Of a stretch of 64,000 bases of DNA, positions 1 through 7,629 are shown piece after piece. The notes below the pieces were generated by a model. That model saw nothing but the letters and a program-made list of their open reading frames with translations. It was not told the DNA's origin and did not search any database. The stretch is from positions 1 through 64,000 of the forward strand of contig NZ_JANARS010000013.1 in assembly GCF_024199985.1 (NCBI RefSeq), read 5' to 3'. Origin of the DNA: Nocardioides pinisoli. Its GTDB lineage: Bacteria; Actinomycetota; Actinomycetes; Propionibacteriales; Nocardioidaceae. The position numbers and the translations under genes were made by a program. The first letter of the stretch is position 1, and each line of letters begins with the position of its first letter.

Positions 1-76
1 GCAATGTCCGGGCCGGCCCTGCTCGATCCATCACACGCAGGAAACCGGCCTGCCCCTCACCGCCAACGAACCGCAT
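1..76 (-). CDS. N-terminus of a small unknown protein, cut by left edge
   Basis: An ATG at 76 (minus strand) follows a strong Shine-Dalgarno sequence, AAGGAGGT, at a spacing of 6 nt. The frame stays open for 25 codons to the window edge. The visible residues begin MRFVGGEGQAGF and match no family I know. It lies 72 bp after the stop of the next minus-strand gene and may share its transcript. The call rests on the ribosome binding site and the open frame only. Confidence 0.45.
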   Translation of the reverse strand, partial: MRFVGGEGQAGFLRVMDRAGPARTL

Positions 77-148
77 CCGGGCACCTCCTTGAGAAGACGA
101 CGATCAGCACCACCATCGGTGCTGTCGACTCCCACGAGGAGGTATCAG

Positions 149-406
149 TCAGCCCCGGCCGCCGAGACCGCGGTAGAGGTCGATCTCCGACCGCAGCCGC
201 GGGGGCAGCGGCGCCCCCACCTGGGCGAGCGCCTCGGCATAGGCCTCGAGCGCCTCGAGCAGCTCCCGGCGCAGCACCTGCTGCTCGGCGAGCCGCTTGT
301 CGTGCCGGGCACTGTCCAGCACCCGCCGTGCCACCAGGACGTCCTCCAGCAGCGACGACAGCCGCTGATGACGCCCGGGTTCGAACTCCGGACCAGCTTC
401 CAGCAT
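149..406 (-). CDS. Small helical hypothetical protein
   Basis: This is an 85-residue protein, mostly charged and probably all-helical: residues 15-65 are rich in Leu, Glu, Arg and Gln with heptad-like spacing (SSLLEDVLVARRVL, LAEQQVLRRELLEALEAYAEAL). There is no signal peptide or membrane segment. It lies 63 bp downstream of the MFS transporter on the same strand, so the two may be co-transcribed. I do not recognise the family. The 107-residue frame over the same bases (145-468) looks like a shadow because its composition is random. Start is ATG at 406 with only a weak ribosome binding site. Confidence 0.55.
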   Translation of the reverse strand: MLEAGPEFEPGRHQRLSSLLEDVLVARRVLDSARHDKRLAEQQVLRRELLEALEAYAEALAQVGAPLPPRLRSEIDLYRGLGGRG

Positions 407-469
407 GGGGCATCCGACCCGTCCAGCAGGGCTGTGGCGCGGTGCCGCAGCGTCGTGGACACCGCCAAT

Positions 470-1738
470 CTACCGGCTGCCGCCCACCGGGGCCGCCACC
501 CAGGGCTCGGCCGGCGTCGCAGGAGGAGACGGCTCCCCGACCGACGCCGTGCGGAGCCGCTGCTGCTGCGTGGACATCAGGGCGGCCGCCAGCACGGTCG
601 CGCCGACGGTGACGCCGAAGGCCGCGGTCGCGCCCGCCGCGTCGGCGAGCCGGCCGGCGAGGCTGGAGCCGAGGGCGTAGCCGAGGCCGGTCGCACTGGC
701 CAGCGTCGTCATCGCGGCGCCGACCTTGGCAGGCGGGACCACGCGCTCGGCGAGCGAGAAGACGGCGATCATGTAGGGCGCCACCGCGACGCCGAGGACG
801 AGCACGGTCGCGGCCGTGCCGGCCAGGGAGCCGACGACCAGCAGGGGGAGCGAGAGGGCCAGCAGCGCCCATGCCGCGACCAGGGCGCGGCGTTCGTGCC
901 CGAACCGCTCGGGGACGTACGCCGTCGCGAGGCCCGCGAGCGCGCTGCCGACGCCGAGCGTGGCGTGCACCAGGCCGGCGACGCCCGGCGTGCCGGCGTC
1001 GGTGGCGAGCACGGTCGCCCCGGTCTGCGTGGCACCGAACAGCATGCCGATGGACACCTGGGCCAGGACGAGGACGCCGAAGGCAGCGCCGAGGAGGCGG
1101 CCGGTGCCGACCGCCCGGTCCGCGTCGTGGGTCAGGCGCGCGGACGGGTCGAGGGCGAAGGCGGAGCCGAAGACCGCCAGCAGCACCGCGGCGAGCAGCA
1201 GGGCGCCCGACGGGGAGAAGGCTGCGACCGAGAGGCCGACCAGCGCGGGACCGATCGCGAACGATGCCTCGTCCGCCGCTCCCTCGTAGGAGAACGCGGC
1301 GTCGACCAGGCGGCGTTGGTGCGTCCCGGTGGCGCGCGTCAGGGGGCGCCACCGCACCCGCGCCAGCGGGCCCACCTGCGGGAGCACGAGCCCGGTGGCG
1401 GCGGCGGTCAGCACGACGAGGGCGTCGGCGGCCCCGCTGCCGACCACGGCGACGAGCGCGGCCAGCCCGGTCGCGCCGAGCAGCGACTGGACCAGGACGA
1501 CCGGCCGTTGTCCGACGCGGTCGGCGAGCGAGCCGGCGACAGGCGCGCCGACGGCGTTGGCCACGGCCAGGGCGCCGGCGCTGAGGCCGCCGACGCCGTA
1601 GCTGCCGGTGGCGGTGGAGACCAGCAGGAGGGTGCCCAGCTGGCTCATCGCCAGCGGGAGGCGGCCGACGAACGCCACGAGGACGTAGGTGGGGCCGGCG
1701 ATCGACAGGAGTCGGCGGTAGGAGGCGAGGGGGGTCAC
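470..1738 (-). CDS. MFS transporter
   Basis: A 422-residue integral membrane protein with about twelve hydrophobic segments and the usual pseudo-duplicated layout of the major facilitator superfamily. The basic loop after the second and third helices (SLADRVGQRP) matches the MFS motif A region (GxLaDrxGrkr). The substrate cannot be read from sequence; drug or metabolite export is the usual guess for such actinobacterial proteins. The start is GTG at 1738, preceded by AAGGA at good spacing. The frame stays open for 85 more codons upstream, but that stretch is Arg/Pro-rich and not membrane-like. It diverges from the sensor kinase gene. Confidence 0.85.
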   Translation of the reverse strand: MTPLASYRRLLSIAGPTYVLVAFVGRLPLAMSQLGTLLLVSTATGSYGVGGLSAGALAVANAVGAPVAGSLADRVGQRPVVLVQSLLGATGLAALVAVVGSGAADALVVLTAAATGLVLPQVGPLARVRWRPLTRATGTHQRRLVDAAFSYEGAADEASFAIGPALVGLSVAAFSPSGALLLAAVLLAVFGSAFALDPSARLTHDADRAVGTGRLLGAAFGVLVLAQVSIGMLFGATQTGATVLATDAGTPGVAGLVHATLGVGSALAGLATAYVPERFGHERRALVAAWALLALSLPLLVVGSLAGTAATVLVLGVAVAPYMIAVFSLAERVVPPAKVGAAMTTLASATGLGYALGSSLAGRLADAAGATAAFGVTVGATVLAAALMSTQQQRLRTASVGEPSPPATPAEPWVAAPVGGSR

Positions 1739-1974
1739 GAGGGTCCTTCGGGTGCGTCGGCAGGACGCGCCGAACCCACCTCCAAGGACGCGTTGAACCC
1801 TCTGCGGTGACCATCCTAGGAGTCCCGGCTCGCCTCGCGGAATCGCGGTCGGCCGGACGGACGGGGCGCTGGGCTCCGGCCCGCGGGGCGGTGACCGCTC
1901 GAGGGGTTCCCGCCGTCGCGGGCGCGGGCATAGGCTGGCGGCGGTCTCGGGCCCAACCAGAACGTGTGAGGTCG

Positions 1975-3720
1975 ATGGGTGAGCGCAGCGCATCCGGCGA
2001 GGAGTCTCGGGACCGCGCGCTGGCGGAGGTCGACTTCGATGCTCTGCTCCGCGAGGTCCTCGCGCGCGTCCACGGCCTCCTGGACGAGCAGGACCGGCTG
2101 CGACACCTCCTCGACGCGGTGGTGGCCATCACCTCCGGGCTCGAGCTCGACGGCGTGCTGCTGCGCATCGTCCGCTCCGCGAGCAGCCTGGTAGGTGCGC
2201 GCTACGCGGCGCTCGGCGTGCTGTCGGAGGGACCGGAGCGCCAGCTGCGCACGTTCGTCCACCACGGGATGGACGGCGACGTGGTGGACCGCATCGGTGA
2301 CCTGCCGACCGGTCACGGCCTCCTGGGGCTGCTGTTCGACGACCCGCGGCCCCTCCGGCTGCGCGACATCGCCGCGCATCCCGCGTCCTACGGCTTCCCC
2401 GAGCAACACCCGCCGATGTCGTCGTTCCTCGGCGTGCCGGTCCGCACGCGCGAGCGCGTGTTCGGCAACCTCTACCTCACCGAGAAGGTGGACGGGCAGG
2501 GCTTCACCGAGACCGACGAGTCCGTCGTCGTCGCCCTCGCGGCCGCGGCTGGCGTGGCGATCGAGAACGCGACGCTCTACGAGGAGGCCGAACGGCGCCA
2601 GGCCTGGTTGAGCGCCACCGCCGAGATCACCTCGCTGCTCGCCAACGACACCACCCCCCACCAGGCGTTGCAGGCCGTGGCGGACAGGGCCAGGTCGGTG
2701 TCGGGCGCCGACGTCGCCTGGGTGGTCAGCGGCTCCGACCCGCACGACCTCCACCTCGAGGTCGTCGCGGGTGCGCCGGTCGACCGGGAGGCGATGGACG
2801 CGTTGCCGATGAAGGAGTCGCTGGCCAGCTTCGTGGTGCGCACCGGGGTCCCCGTCGCGGTGGACGACGTCTCCGCCGACCCGCGTGCCGTCGACCCCTC
2901 GTCCCTGGAGGGATGGCCGCGCCTCGGGCCCGTGATGGTGCTGCCGCTCCGGTCCGGCTCCGGCTCCGGCGTCGAGGGTGTGCTCTCGCTGGCGTGGACG
3001 AGCGAGCGGCTCGACATCTTCCAGCGTCTCGACCCGGCGCTCCCCAGCAGCTTTGCCGAGCAGGCGGCGCTGGCCCTCCAGCTGGCGAGGAGCCGGGAGG
3101 ACCGGAGGAGGGTCACGCTCCTGGAGGAGCGCGACCGCATCGGGCGTGACCTGCACGACCTCGTCGTGCAGCGCCTGTTCGGGGTGGGTCTGGGCCTGCA
3201 GAGCACGACGGCGCTGCTGCCCGAGGGGGATGCGGCCGACCGCCTGCGCCTGGCCATCGACGACATCGACGACACGATCAGGGACATCCGCCGCACGATC
3301 TTCGCGCTCGGCACGCTCGAGACCTCGACGGACCTGCAGAGCGAGATCGAGAGCCTCGTGGAGCGGGCTGCCGCGACGATGAAGCTGCGTCTCAAGCTGA
3401 GGTTCGAGGGTCCGGTGCGCACGACCGTGCCACCCGCCGTCGCGTCCGACCTCCTCGCGGTGGTGAGCGAGGCGCTCACCAACGTCGGCCGGCACGCCAA
3501 CGCGTCCTCGGTGGAGGTGCGGGTCGGCGTCGGCGACGACATGCTCGAGGTGAGCGTCGTCGACGACGGGCAGGGCATGCCGGAGGACGTCCTGCGCAGC
3601 GGCCTGCACAACCTGCGTGAGCGGGCCGCCGGCCACGGGGGAGACCTGGTGGTGCAGTCCGAGGCCGGCCTCGGCACGACCCTGACGTGGTGGGTGCCGC
3701 TGGGCCCTCCGCCGGAGTGA
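1975..3720 (+). CDS. GAF-domain sensor histidine kinase, DevS/DosT-like
   Basis: A 581-residue cytoplasmic sensor kinase. Two GAF domains cover about residues 42-205 and 215-368. A HisKA_3 dimerisation domain follows, with the phosphorylated His394 in ERDRIGRDLHDL. The HATPase domain (about 492-580) has an N box (SEALTNVGRHAN) and DDGQGMP. This is the layout of DevS/DosT, whose first GAF binds haem and senses O2, NO and CO. Haem binding here is inferred from family, not shown by a motif. Two DevR-type regulators lie downstream and are the likely partners. Start ATG 1975 was chosen because the 56 upstream codons look non-coding. Confidence 0.88.
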   Translation: MGERSASGEESRDRALAEVDFDALLREVLARVHGLLDEQDRLRHLLDAVVAITSGLELDGVLLRIVRSASSLVGARYAALGVLSEGPERQLRTFVHHGMDGDVVDRIGDLPTGHGLLGLLFDDPRPLRLRDIAAHPASYGFPEQHPPMSSFLGVPVRTRERVFGNLYLTEKVDGQGFTETDESVVVALAAAAGVAIENATLYEEAERRQAWLSATAEITSLLANDTTPHQALQAVADRARSVSGADVAWVVSGSDPHDLHLEVVAGAPVDREAMDALPMKESLASFVVRTGVPVAVDDVSADPRAVDPSSLEGWPRLGPVMVLPLRSGSGSGVEGVLSLAWTSERLDIFQRLDPALPSSFAEQAALALQLARSREDRRRVTLLEERDRIGRDLHDLVVQRLFGVGLGLQSTTALLPEGDAADRLRLAIDDIDDTIRDIRRTIFALGTLETSTDLQSEIESLVERAAATMKLRLKLRFEGPVRTTVPPAVASDLLAVVSEALTNVGRHANASSVEVRVGVGDDMLEVSVVDDGQGMPEDVLRSGLHNLRERAAGHGGDLVVQSEAGLGTTLTWWVPLGPPPE

Positions 3721-3756
3721 CCCCGGGACCTCCGGCGGACCGCCCGGCACGGTCCC

Positions 3757-3770
3757 GGGTCGAAGGTCCC
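3757..3770 (-). promoter_or_regulatory. DosR/DevR-type box upstream of the first regulator
   Basis: On the minus strand this reads GGGACCTTCGACCC, close to the core of the mycobacterial DosR box (GGGACTTNNGNCCC). It lies 58 bp before the first regulator start. Further GGTCC/GGACC half sites follow at 3790-3812. This suggests autoregulation. Confidence 0.5.
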
Positions 3771-3828
3771 CCGACGAGTGGACCCTATGCCGGTCCCTCC
3801 GGACCGGGACCTCCGCGACGATGGCCAC

Positions 3829-4503
3829 ATGAGCGAGGAGGCCGTCCGCCCGCATGCCTACGCGGCACCGCAGCCGATCAGGGTCTACCTGCTCGACGAC
3901 CACGAGATCGTCCGACGAGGCCTGAAGGAGCTCCTCACGCAGGCCGGCGACGTCGTCGTCGTGGGCGAGTCCGACTCGGCCGCCGAGGCGGCTCGACGGA
4001 TCCCGGCCCTCCGCCCCGACGTCGCGGTCCTCGACGGCCGGCTCCCCGACGGCTCGGGGATCGACGTGTGCCGCCAGGTGCGATCGGTCGACCCGACGAT
4101 CAAGGGCCTCATCCTCACGTCGTACGACGACGACGACGCGCTGTTCGCCGCGATCATGGCCGGCGCGTCGGGCTATCTCCTCAAGCAGGTGCGCGGCGGC
4201 GACCTCGTCGAGGGGGTACGGCGTGTGGCGGCCGGGCAGTCCATGCTCGACCCGGCGATCACCGCCCACGTGCTCGACCGGATCCGCAACGGCCCGCCCG
4301 AGGACGGCGACCTGCGCGAGCTCACCCCGCAGGAACGGCGCATCCTCGAGCTGGTGGTCGACGGCCTGACCAACCGCGAGATCGCCCAGCACATGCACCT
4401 GTCGGAGAAGACCGTGAAGAACTACGTGTCGTCCATGCTCGCCAAGCTGGGGCTCACCAGCCGCACCCAGGCAGCGGTCTTCGCGGCGAAGCGCGCCGGC
4501 TGA
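3829..4503 (+). CDS. NarL/LuxR-family response regulator, DevR/DosR-like (copy 1)
   Basis: A 224-residue regulator. The receiver domain has acidic residues D23/D24, phospho-acceptor D69 (AVLDGRLPDGSG), T97 and K119. A LuxR-type HTH follows at about 164-215 (ELTPQERRILELV, TNREIAQHMHLSEKTVKNYV). The family binds DosR-type palindromes when phosphorylated by DevS/DosT. It lies 108 bp after the kinase gene, with a matching box in between. A second, very similar regulator is 1.25 kb downstream. I chose ATG 3829 because the 17 upstream codons are not conserved-looking and the receiver begins shortly after. Confidence 0.9.
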   Translation: MSEEAVRPHAYAAPQPIRVYLLDDHEIVRRGLKELLTQAGDVVVVGESDSAAEAARRIPALRPDVAVLDGRLPDGSGIDVCRQVRSVDPTIKGLILTSYDDDDALFAAIMAGASGYLLKQVRGGDLVEGVRRVAAGQSMLDPAITAHVLDRIRNGPPEDGDLRELTPQERRILELVVDGLTNREIAQHMHLSEKTVKNYVSSMLAKLGLTSRTQAAVFAAKRAG

Positions 4504-4519
4504 TCGTCGTCCGCTGTGC

Positions 4520-4553
4520 CCGGGACCCTGCCCGGGACCCTGACCGGGACCCG
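4520..4553. repeat. Three tandem copies of CCGGGACCCTG
   Basis: Copies start at 4520, 4532 and 4544 (the last ends CCG), directly after the regulator stop codon. Each contains GGGACC, a DosR half-site core, so the array could be a cluster of half sites. It could equally be a chance G+C-rich repeat or part of a terminator. Confidence 0.55.
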
Positions 4554-4638
4554 CGCGAGCGGGGGCGCCGGGGCGGGGCGCTCAGCGCGCCCGGGCGGCC
4601 GGCGGTGCCCGGCCCAGTACGCGGTCCCGAGAAAAGCA

Positions 4639-4652
4639 GGGACCTTGGTCCA
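4639..4652 (+). promoter_or_regulatory. DosR/DevR-type box
   Basis: Reads GGGACCTTGGTCCA, with inverted GGACC/GGTCC arms around TT. It resembles the DosR core and lies 222 bp upstream of the 4874 gene. No other gene start lies between. Confidence 0.5.
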
Positions 4653-4873
4653 TTGTGCCTGCCGGGGGCGTGAACTGAGATCTAGACCACACGGGGGTGT
4701 CGCACCGGGTGCCCCGCAACCGGCCCTCTGCAGCCGCACGCCGCGCTGTGAAAGTCACGAGGGTCGGGACGGGGCACCCGGGTGCGGAGGGAGGGGGCAC
4801 ACACGTGCAGGACAGGAGAGACCATGCACCAGCCGCACGAGGACGTGGGGACCGGAGGTCGGAAGTGGCTGCG

Positions 4874-5158
4874 ATGACGACGTCGGCACGCCTGACCAAC
4901 CGTGAGCTTCGCGAGGCCGCCGACCGCCTCGTCGACGACCGGTGCGACGTGCCGGCCGGATCGGTCCTGCGGACCTTCTCGCGGTCGGTGCGGACCGCGC
5001 TCCTCGACGGCGTCCCGCCGGCGGAGGTCGTGGCCGAGGCCGAGCGCAGGACGAAGGAGCTGCTGTCGCAGCGGCCCGCCAACCGCGGGCCCCGGCACCT
5101 GCGCCTCTGGGCGGGCGTCGGCGTGATCGACGTGCCGCGACCGCGTCGCACACGTTGA
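4874..5158 (+). CDS. Small hypothetical protein in the dormancy locus
   Basis: A 94-residue soluble protein. Residues 8-65 look helical (LTNRELREAADRLVDD, VVAEAERRTKELLSQ) and the tail is basic (DVPRPRRTR). No family is recognised. It lies between two DevR-like regulators and downstream of a DosR-type box, so it may be hypoxia- or NO-induced; this is inference from context. ATG 4874 was chosen because upstream codons read as Arg/Gly-rich noise. The start has only a modest ribosome binding site. Confidence 0.55.
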   Translation: MTTSARLTNRELREAADRLVDDRCDVPAGSVLRTFSRSVRTALLDGVPPAEVVAEAERRTKELLSQRPANRGPRHLRLWAGVGVIDVPRPRRTR

Positions 5159-5174
5159 CCGCCTGCTGCTGTCC

Positions 5175-5384
5175 ATGGCGTCGACGGACCGGGGGACCCC
5201 GACGGCCCTGACGGCGACCGAGGCCGCCCGCCGTCAGGGAGGTCGGCCCCAACATCCCGCCGGCCGCGCCCGCGGCAGTGCCCCGCGCCGACCGGGTGAT
5301 GGACGAGCTCGAGCAGATGCCGGCGTCGTGCTCTCAGCAGGCGACCTCGTCCCGGCCGACGTCGTGGTGATCAGGCGGGGGTAG
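5175..5384 (+). pseudogene. Remnant of a cation-transporting P-type ATPase
   Basis: One frame begins with TALTATEAARRQGG and ends AGDLVPADVVVIRRG. These resemble the N-terminal cation-ATPase domain (LtxxEAarRl) and the GDlvPAD motif of the actuator region of P-type ATPases. In the +1 frame between them the sequence reads REVGPNIPPAAPAAV, the natural continuation of the first block (family: rlaevGPN). So a gene of about 800 codons survives only as a shortened, frameshifted fragment. Such ATPases are common members of DosR regulons, which fits the location. Confidence 0.5.
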
Positions 5385-5485
5385 ACGAGTGCCTCGTGGC
5401 CGGTGTCGGACCACCGGACCACCGGACCACGTAGGGCGGGGTGCCGTCGGCGTGCCGCACCTCCGCCAGGGTCCCGGACCGTGCC

Positions 5486-5499
5486 GGGACTTCGGACCC
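5486..5499 (+). promoter_or_regulatory. DosR/DevR-type box
   Basis: Reads GGGACTTCGGACCC, the best DosR-core match in the window. It lies 62 bp upstream of the 41-codon gene at 5561, a position suited to activation. More GGTCCC/GGGAC half sites flank it on both sides (5465-5510). Confidence 0.6.
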
Positions 5500-5560
5500 T
5501 GTCCCGGCACGCGCACCACGCCTAGCGTCGGTGCCGTCCGCACCCGAGTGGAGGAGCATC

Positions 5561-5686
5561 ATGGCCAGTTCGAGGCATGCGGCGGCCCTTCCCCCGTGGT
5601 GGCGGTGGCGTGCCCGCTCCGCGGTGCGCGCTGCGCGCCTGATCTCCGTCGCCGCCTCCCGGCACCGCGCACATGGCCTGTGGTGA
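5561..5686 (+). CDS. Very small basic protein (41 aa)
   Basis: ATG 5561 has a strong ribosome binding site (GGAGGAG, spacing 4 nt). The product is short and basic, with a Trp-rich stretch (PPWWRWR) and repeated Arg/Ala/Ser (SAVRAARLISVAASRHRAH), possibly an amphipathic helix. It sits 62 bp after the best DosR-type box here, so it may be a DevR-regulated small protein. No family is recognised. Confidence 0.5.
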   Translation: MASSRHAAALPPWWRWRARSAVRAARLISVAASRHRAHGLW

Positions 5687-5754
5687 CGTTGGACCTTTCG
5701 GGAGGGGGCGCTCGGACCGGGACCTGAGGCGCCGAACGGGGTTACCGTCGTCCC

Positions 5755-6456
5755 ATGGAGGACGCAGGCGCCCGCGCTCCGGTGTCGGAGGAGCCGATCA
5801 CCGTGTTCGTGCTCGACGACCACGAGCTCGTCCGCCGTGGCGTGCGGTCGCTCCTGGAGGCCGAGCCCGACATCGAGGTGATCGGCGAGGCCGGCACGGC
5901 GGCCGATGGCGCGGTCCGCATCGCGGCGCTGGGTCCGCGGGTCGCCGTCGTGGACGGACGCCTGCCCGACGGTTCGGGCATCGAGGTCTGTCGCCAGATC
6001 CGGTCGGCCGACCCCCGCATCGAGGTGCTGGTCCTGACGTCCTACGACGACGACGACGCGCTGTTCGCCTCGATCATGGCCGGCGCCGCGGGCTACGTGC
6101 TCAAGCAGATCAGCGGCAACGACCTCGTCTCCGCCGTCAGGCGGGTGGCGGCGGGCCAGTCGATGCTCGACCCCGCCGTGACGGCGCGGGTGCTGCACCG
6201 GCTACGACACGGCTCGGACCGGGACCCCCTTACCCAGCACCTCACGCCCAAGGAGGAGCAGGTCCTCGCACTCGTCGCCGAGGGGCTGACCAACCGCCAG
6301 ATCGCCGAACGCCTCGGGGTGGCCGAGAAGACGGTGAAGAACTACGTCTCGACGTTGCTCGCCAAGCTCGGGGTCGAGAGCCGCACGCAGGCGGCGGTGA
6401 TGGCCGCACGCCGCCCGGGGTCGGGGGAGCGCGGCCGCGACGTGCCGCCCCGCTGA
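5755..6456 (+). CDS. NarL/LuxR-family response regulator, DevR/DosR-like (copy 2)
   Basis: A 233-residue regulator, highly similar to the one at 3829 over its whole length. The receiver keeps the DDHE acidic pair, phospho-acceptor D67 (AVVDGRLPDGSG) and the LTSYDDDDALFA and LKQ segments. The HTH is LTPKEEQVLALV...TNRQIAERLGVAEKTVKNYV. The C-terminal tail differs (GSGERGRDVPPR). A TACCGT -10-like element ends 6 bp before ATG 5755, so the mRNA may be leaderless. There is no second kinase in view, so both regulators may share the kinase at 1975. Confidence 0.88.
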   Translation: MEDAGARAPVSEEPITVFVLDDHELVRRGVRSLLEAEPDIEVIGEAGTAADGAVRIAALGPRVAVVDGRLPDGSGIEVCRQIRSADPRIEVLVLTSYDDDDALFASIMAGAAGYVLKQISGNDLVSAVRRVAAGQSMLDPAVTARVLHRLRHGSDRDPLTQHLTPKEEQVLALVAEGLTNRQIAERLGVAEKTVKNYVSTLLAKLGVESRTQAAVMAARRPGSGERGRDVPPR

Positions 6457-6484
6457 CCGACCGAGCACGGGTCAGGCGGCCGGG

Positions 6485-6616
6485 TCAGGCGGCGAGCGAC
6501 GGCTCCAGGACGCGGACGCCAGCCGAGGTCAGGTGGCGGTGCATCTCACCCAGGGAGGCGTTCTTGCCCCGGACGAGGGGCAGGTCGGCGAGGGTGATCT
6601 CGGAGAAGATCGCCGG
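6485..6616 (-). pseudogene. Remnant of PEP synthase / pyruvate phosphate dikinase N-terminus
   Basis: On the minus strand, between two in-frame stops, 43 codons read IFSEITLADLPLVRGKNASL then GEMHRHLTSAGVRVLEP. This matches the start of PEP synthase/PPDK enzymes, whose hallmark is lvGGKnASLGEM followed by L...GvrVP.GF. The rest of the gene (normally about 800 residues) is absent and the frame stops after LAA. PEP synthase-like genes occur in actinobacterial DosR regulons, so this fossil fits the locus. Confidence 0.55.
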
Positions 6617-6619
6617 TCA

Positions 6620-6633
6620 GGGCCCAAGGTCAC
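6620..6633 (-). promoter_or_regulatory. Weak DosR-type box
   Basis: The minus strand reads GTGACCTTGGGCCC, one base off the GGGACC half core. It lies about 125 bp upstream of the membrane protein gene at 6758. The call is weak. Confidence 0.25.
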
Positions 6634-6757
6634 CTCGGACGGGTGCGTCGGGCCCGCGACCTGCGGTCTGTCGACCCTGTCCGGGGGTGGGCTCCCTGCC
6701 GGACCGTGGTCGTAGCCGGTGCTCCGCCGGCGCAGCGGTCAGCACCAGGAGGCAGCC

Positions 6758-7336
6758 ATGAGGACCTACCGCTTCACGTGGACGCTCGTGACGGCGGTGG
6801 CCGTCGGGTCCGCGTCCGTCTTCGACGTCGCGTCCGGTGGCCTGCTGCGGATGACGCTCCTGGGCGTGGGCGTGGGGCTGTTCGCTGCCGCGCTCGCGTT
6901 CGCCATCGTCGAGGAGCGGCCGGACCGCTGGACCTTGGTGCGCCGCTCGCTGCTGTGGTGGGGCGTGGGAGCTGCCGCCGCGGACGCCCTGGTGACGACG
7001 TGGGGCAACACCGGCACCATGGTGGGCCTGGTGCTCCTCTCAGTCTCCCCGCCGGCGATCTCGCTCTGCCGCACCGGCTTCGTCTTGTGGTCCTCGCGGC
7101 GCACGAGCGGTCCTCCCGACGCGCTCTCGACGCGGGACCTGCACCGGCGGTGGGACTCGACCACCGCGGAGGTCGTGCGTCCCACCACGTCCGTGTCGCG
7201 GCGGCTGGCACTGGTGGAGGAGCGGCGCCGGCTGCTCGACGAGCTCGAGCTCCGCGACCCCTCCCACTTCGTCGACTGGCTCGTCACGGCCGTGCCGGAC
7301 CGGCGCCGCGCCGGGCCGGGGTCGCGCGATCGCTGA
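6758..7336 (+). CDS. Hypothetical membrane protein
   Basis: A 192-residue protein with about four hydrophobic segments in the first 110 residues and a soluble, charged C-terminal half (LALVEERRRLLDELELRDPS). ATG 6758 has a good ribosome binding site (AGGAGG). The family is not recognised. It is followed by a broken universal stress protein gene and preceded by a weak DosR-type box, so a role in the dormancy response is possible but unproven. Confidence 0.7.
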   Translation: MRTYRFTWTLVTAVAVGSASVFDVASGGLLRMTLLGVGVGLFAAALAFAIVEERPDRWTLVRRSLLWWGVGAAAADALVTTWGNTGTMVGLVLLSVSPPAISLCRTGFVLWSSRRTSGPPDALSTRDLHRRWDSTTAEVVRPTTSVSRRLALVEERRRLLDELELRDPSHFVDWLVTAVPDRRRAGPGSRDR

Positions 7337-7366
7337 GGCACCGTCATGGACGCCCCCGCCGACGAA

Positions 7367-7581
7367 CGGTCGACGCGCTCGTCGATGCGTCGCGGCACGC
7401 CTCCCTCGTCGTCGTGGGCCGGCACGGGTAGTGGTCGTGGACGCCCGAGCGGCTCGGCTCGCTCGTCCGGTCCGTGCTGCGCGAGGCGAGCAGCCCGGTC
7501 ATGGTCGTCCCGCTCCGCACCGAGGAGGAGATCGCCTCGGCGTGGGAGCTGACCGCGGACGAGGTCTCGCCGCAGACGTGA
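7367..7581 (+). pseudogene. C-terminal remnant of a universal stress protein (UspA family)
   Basis: The frame reads DALVDASRHASLVVVGRHG, then an in-frame TAG at 7429, then ERLGSLVRSVLREASSPVMV and on to PLRTEEE, ending at TGA 7579. This is the C-terminal third of a Usp domain, whose nucleotide-binding motif is GxxGxxx(9)GS(V)...CPVlVV. The N-terminal part is missing and the stop interrupts the motif. Usp genes are typical DosR targets. No start codon or ribosome binding site fits the fragment. Confidence 0.6.
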
Positions 7582-7629
7582 AGCAGACGTGACGCGACGC
7601 GACGTACGCCTGAGGGCGCGCCCCCGCGC

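Larger units (their letters stand above)
4504..4873 (+). promoter_or_regulatory. Intergenic region with G+C-rich repeats and DosR-type box
   Basis: These 370 bp hold no convincing gene. They contain three near-identical copies of CCGGGACCCTG with a 12-bp period at 4520-4553, a DosR-type box at 4639-4652 and a GCACCCGGGTGC palindrome near 4775. I read the region as regulatory DNA for the 4874 gene. Confidence 0.4.

Noticed and set aside
1739-1974. A DosR box before the kinase gene (GGGTCCTTCGGGTG near 1741)
   Set aside because: The arms are not inverted as in the other boxes, and it lies at the far side, close to the MFS start.
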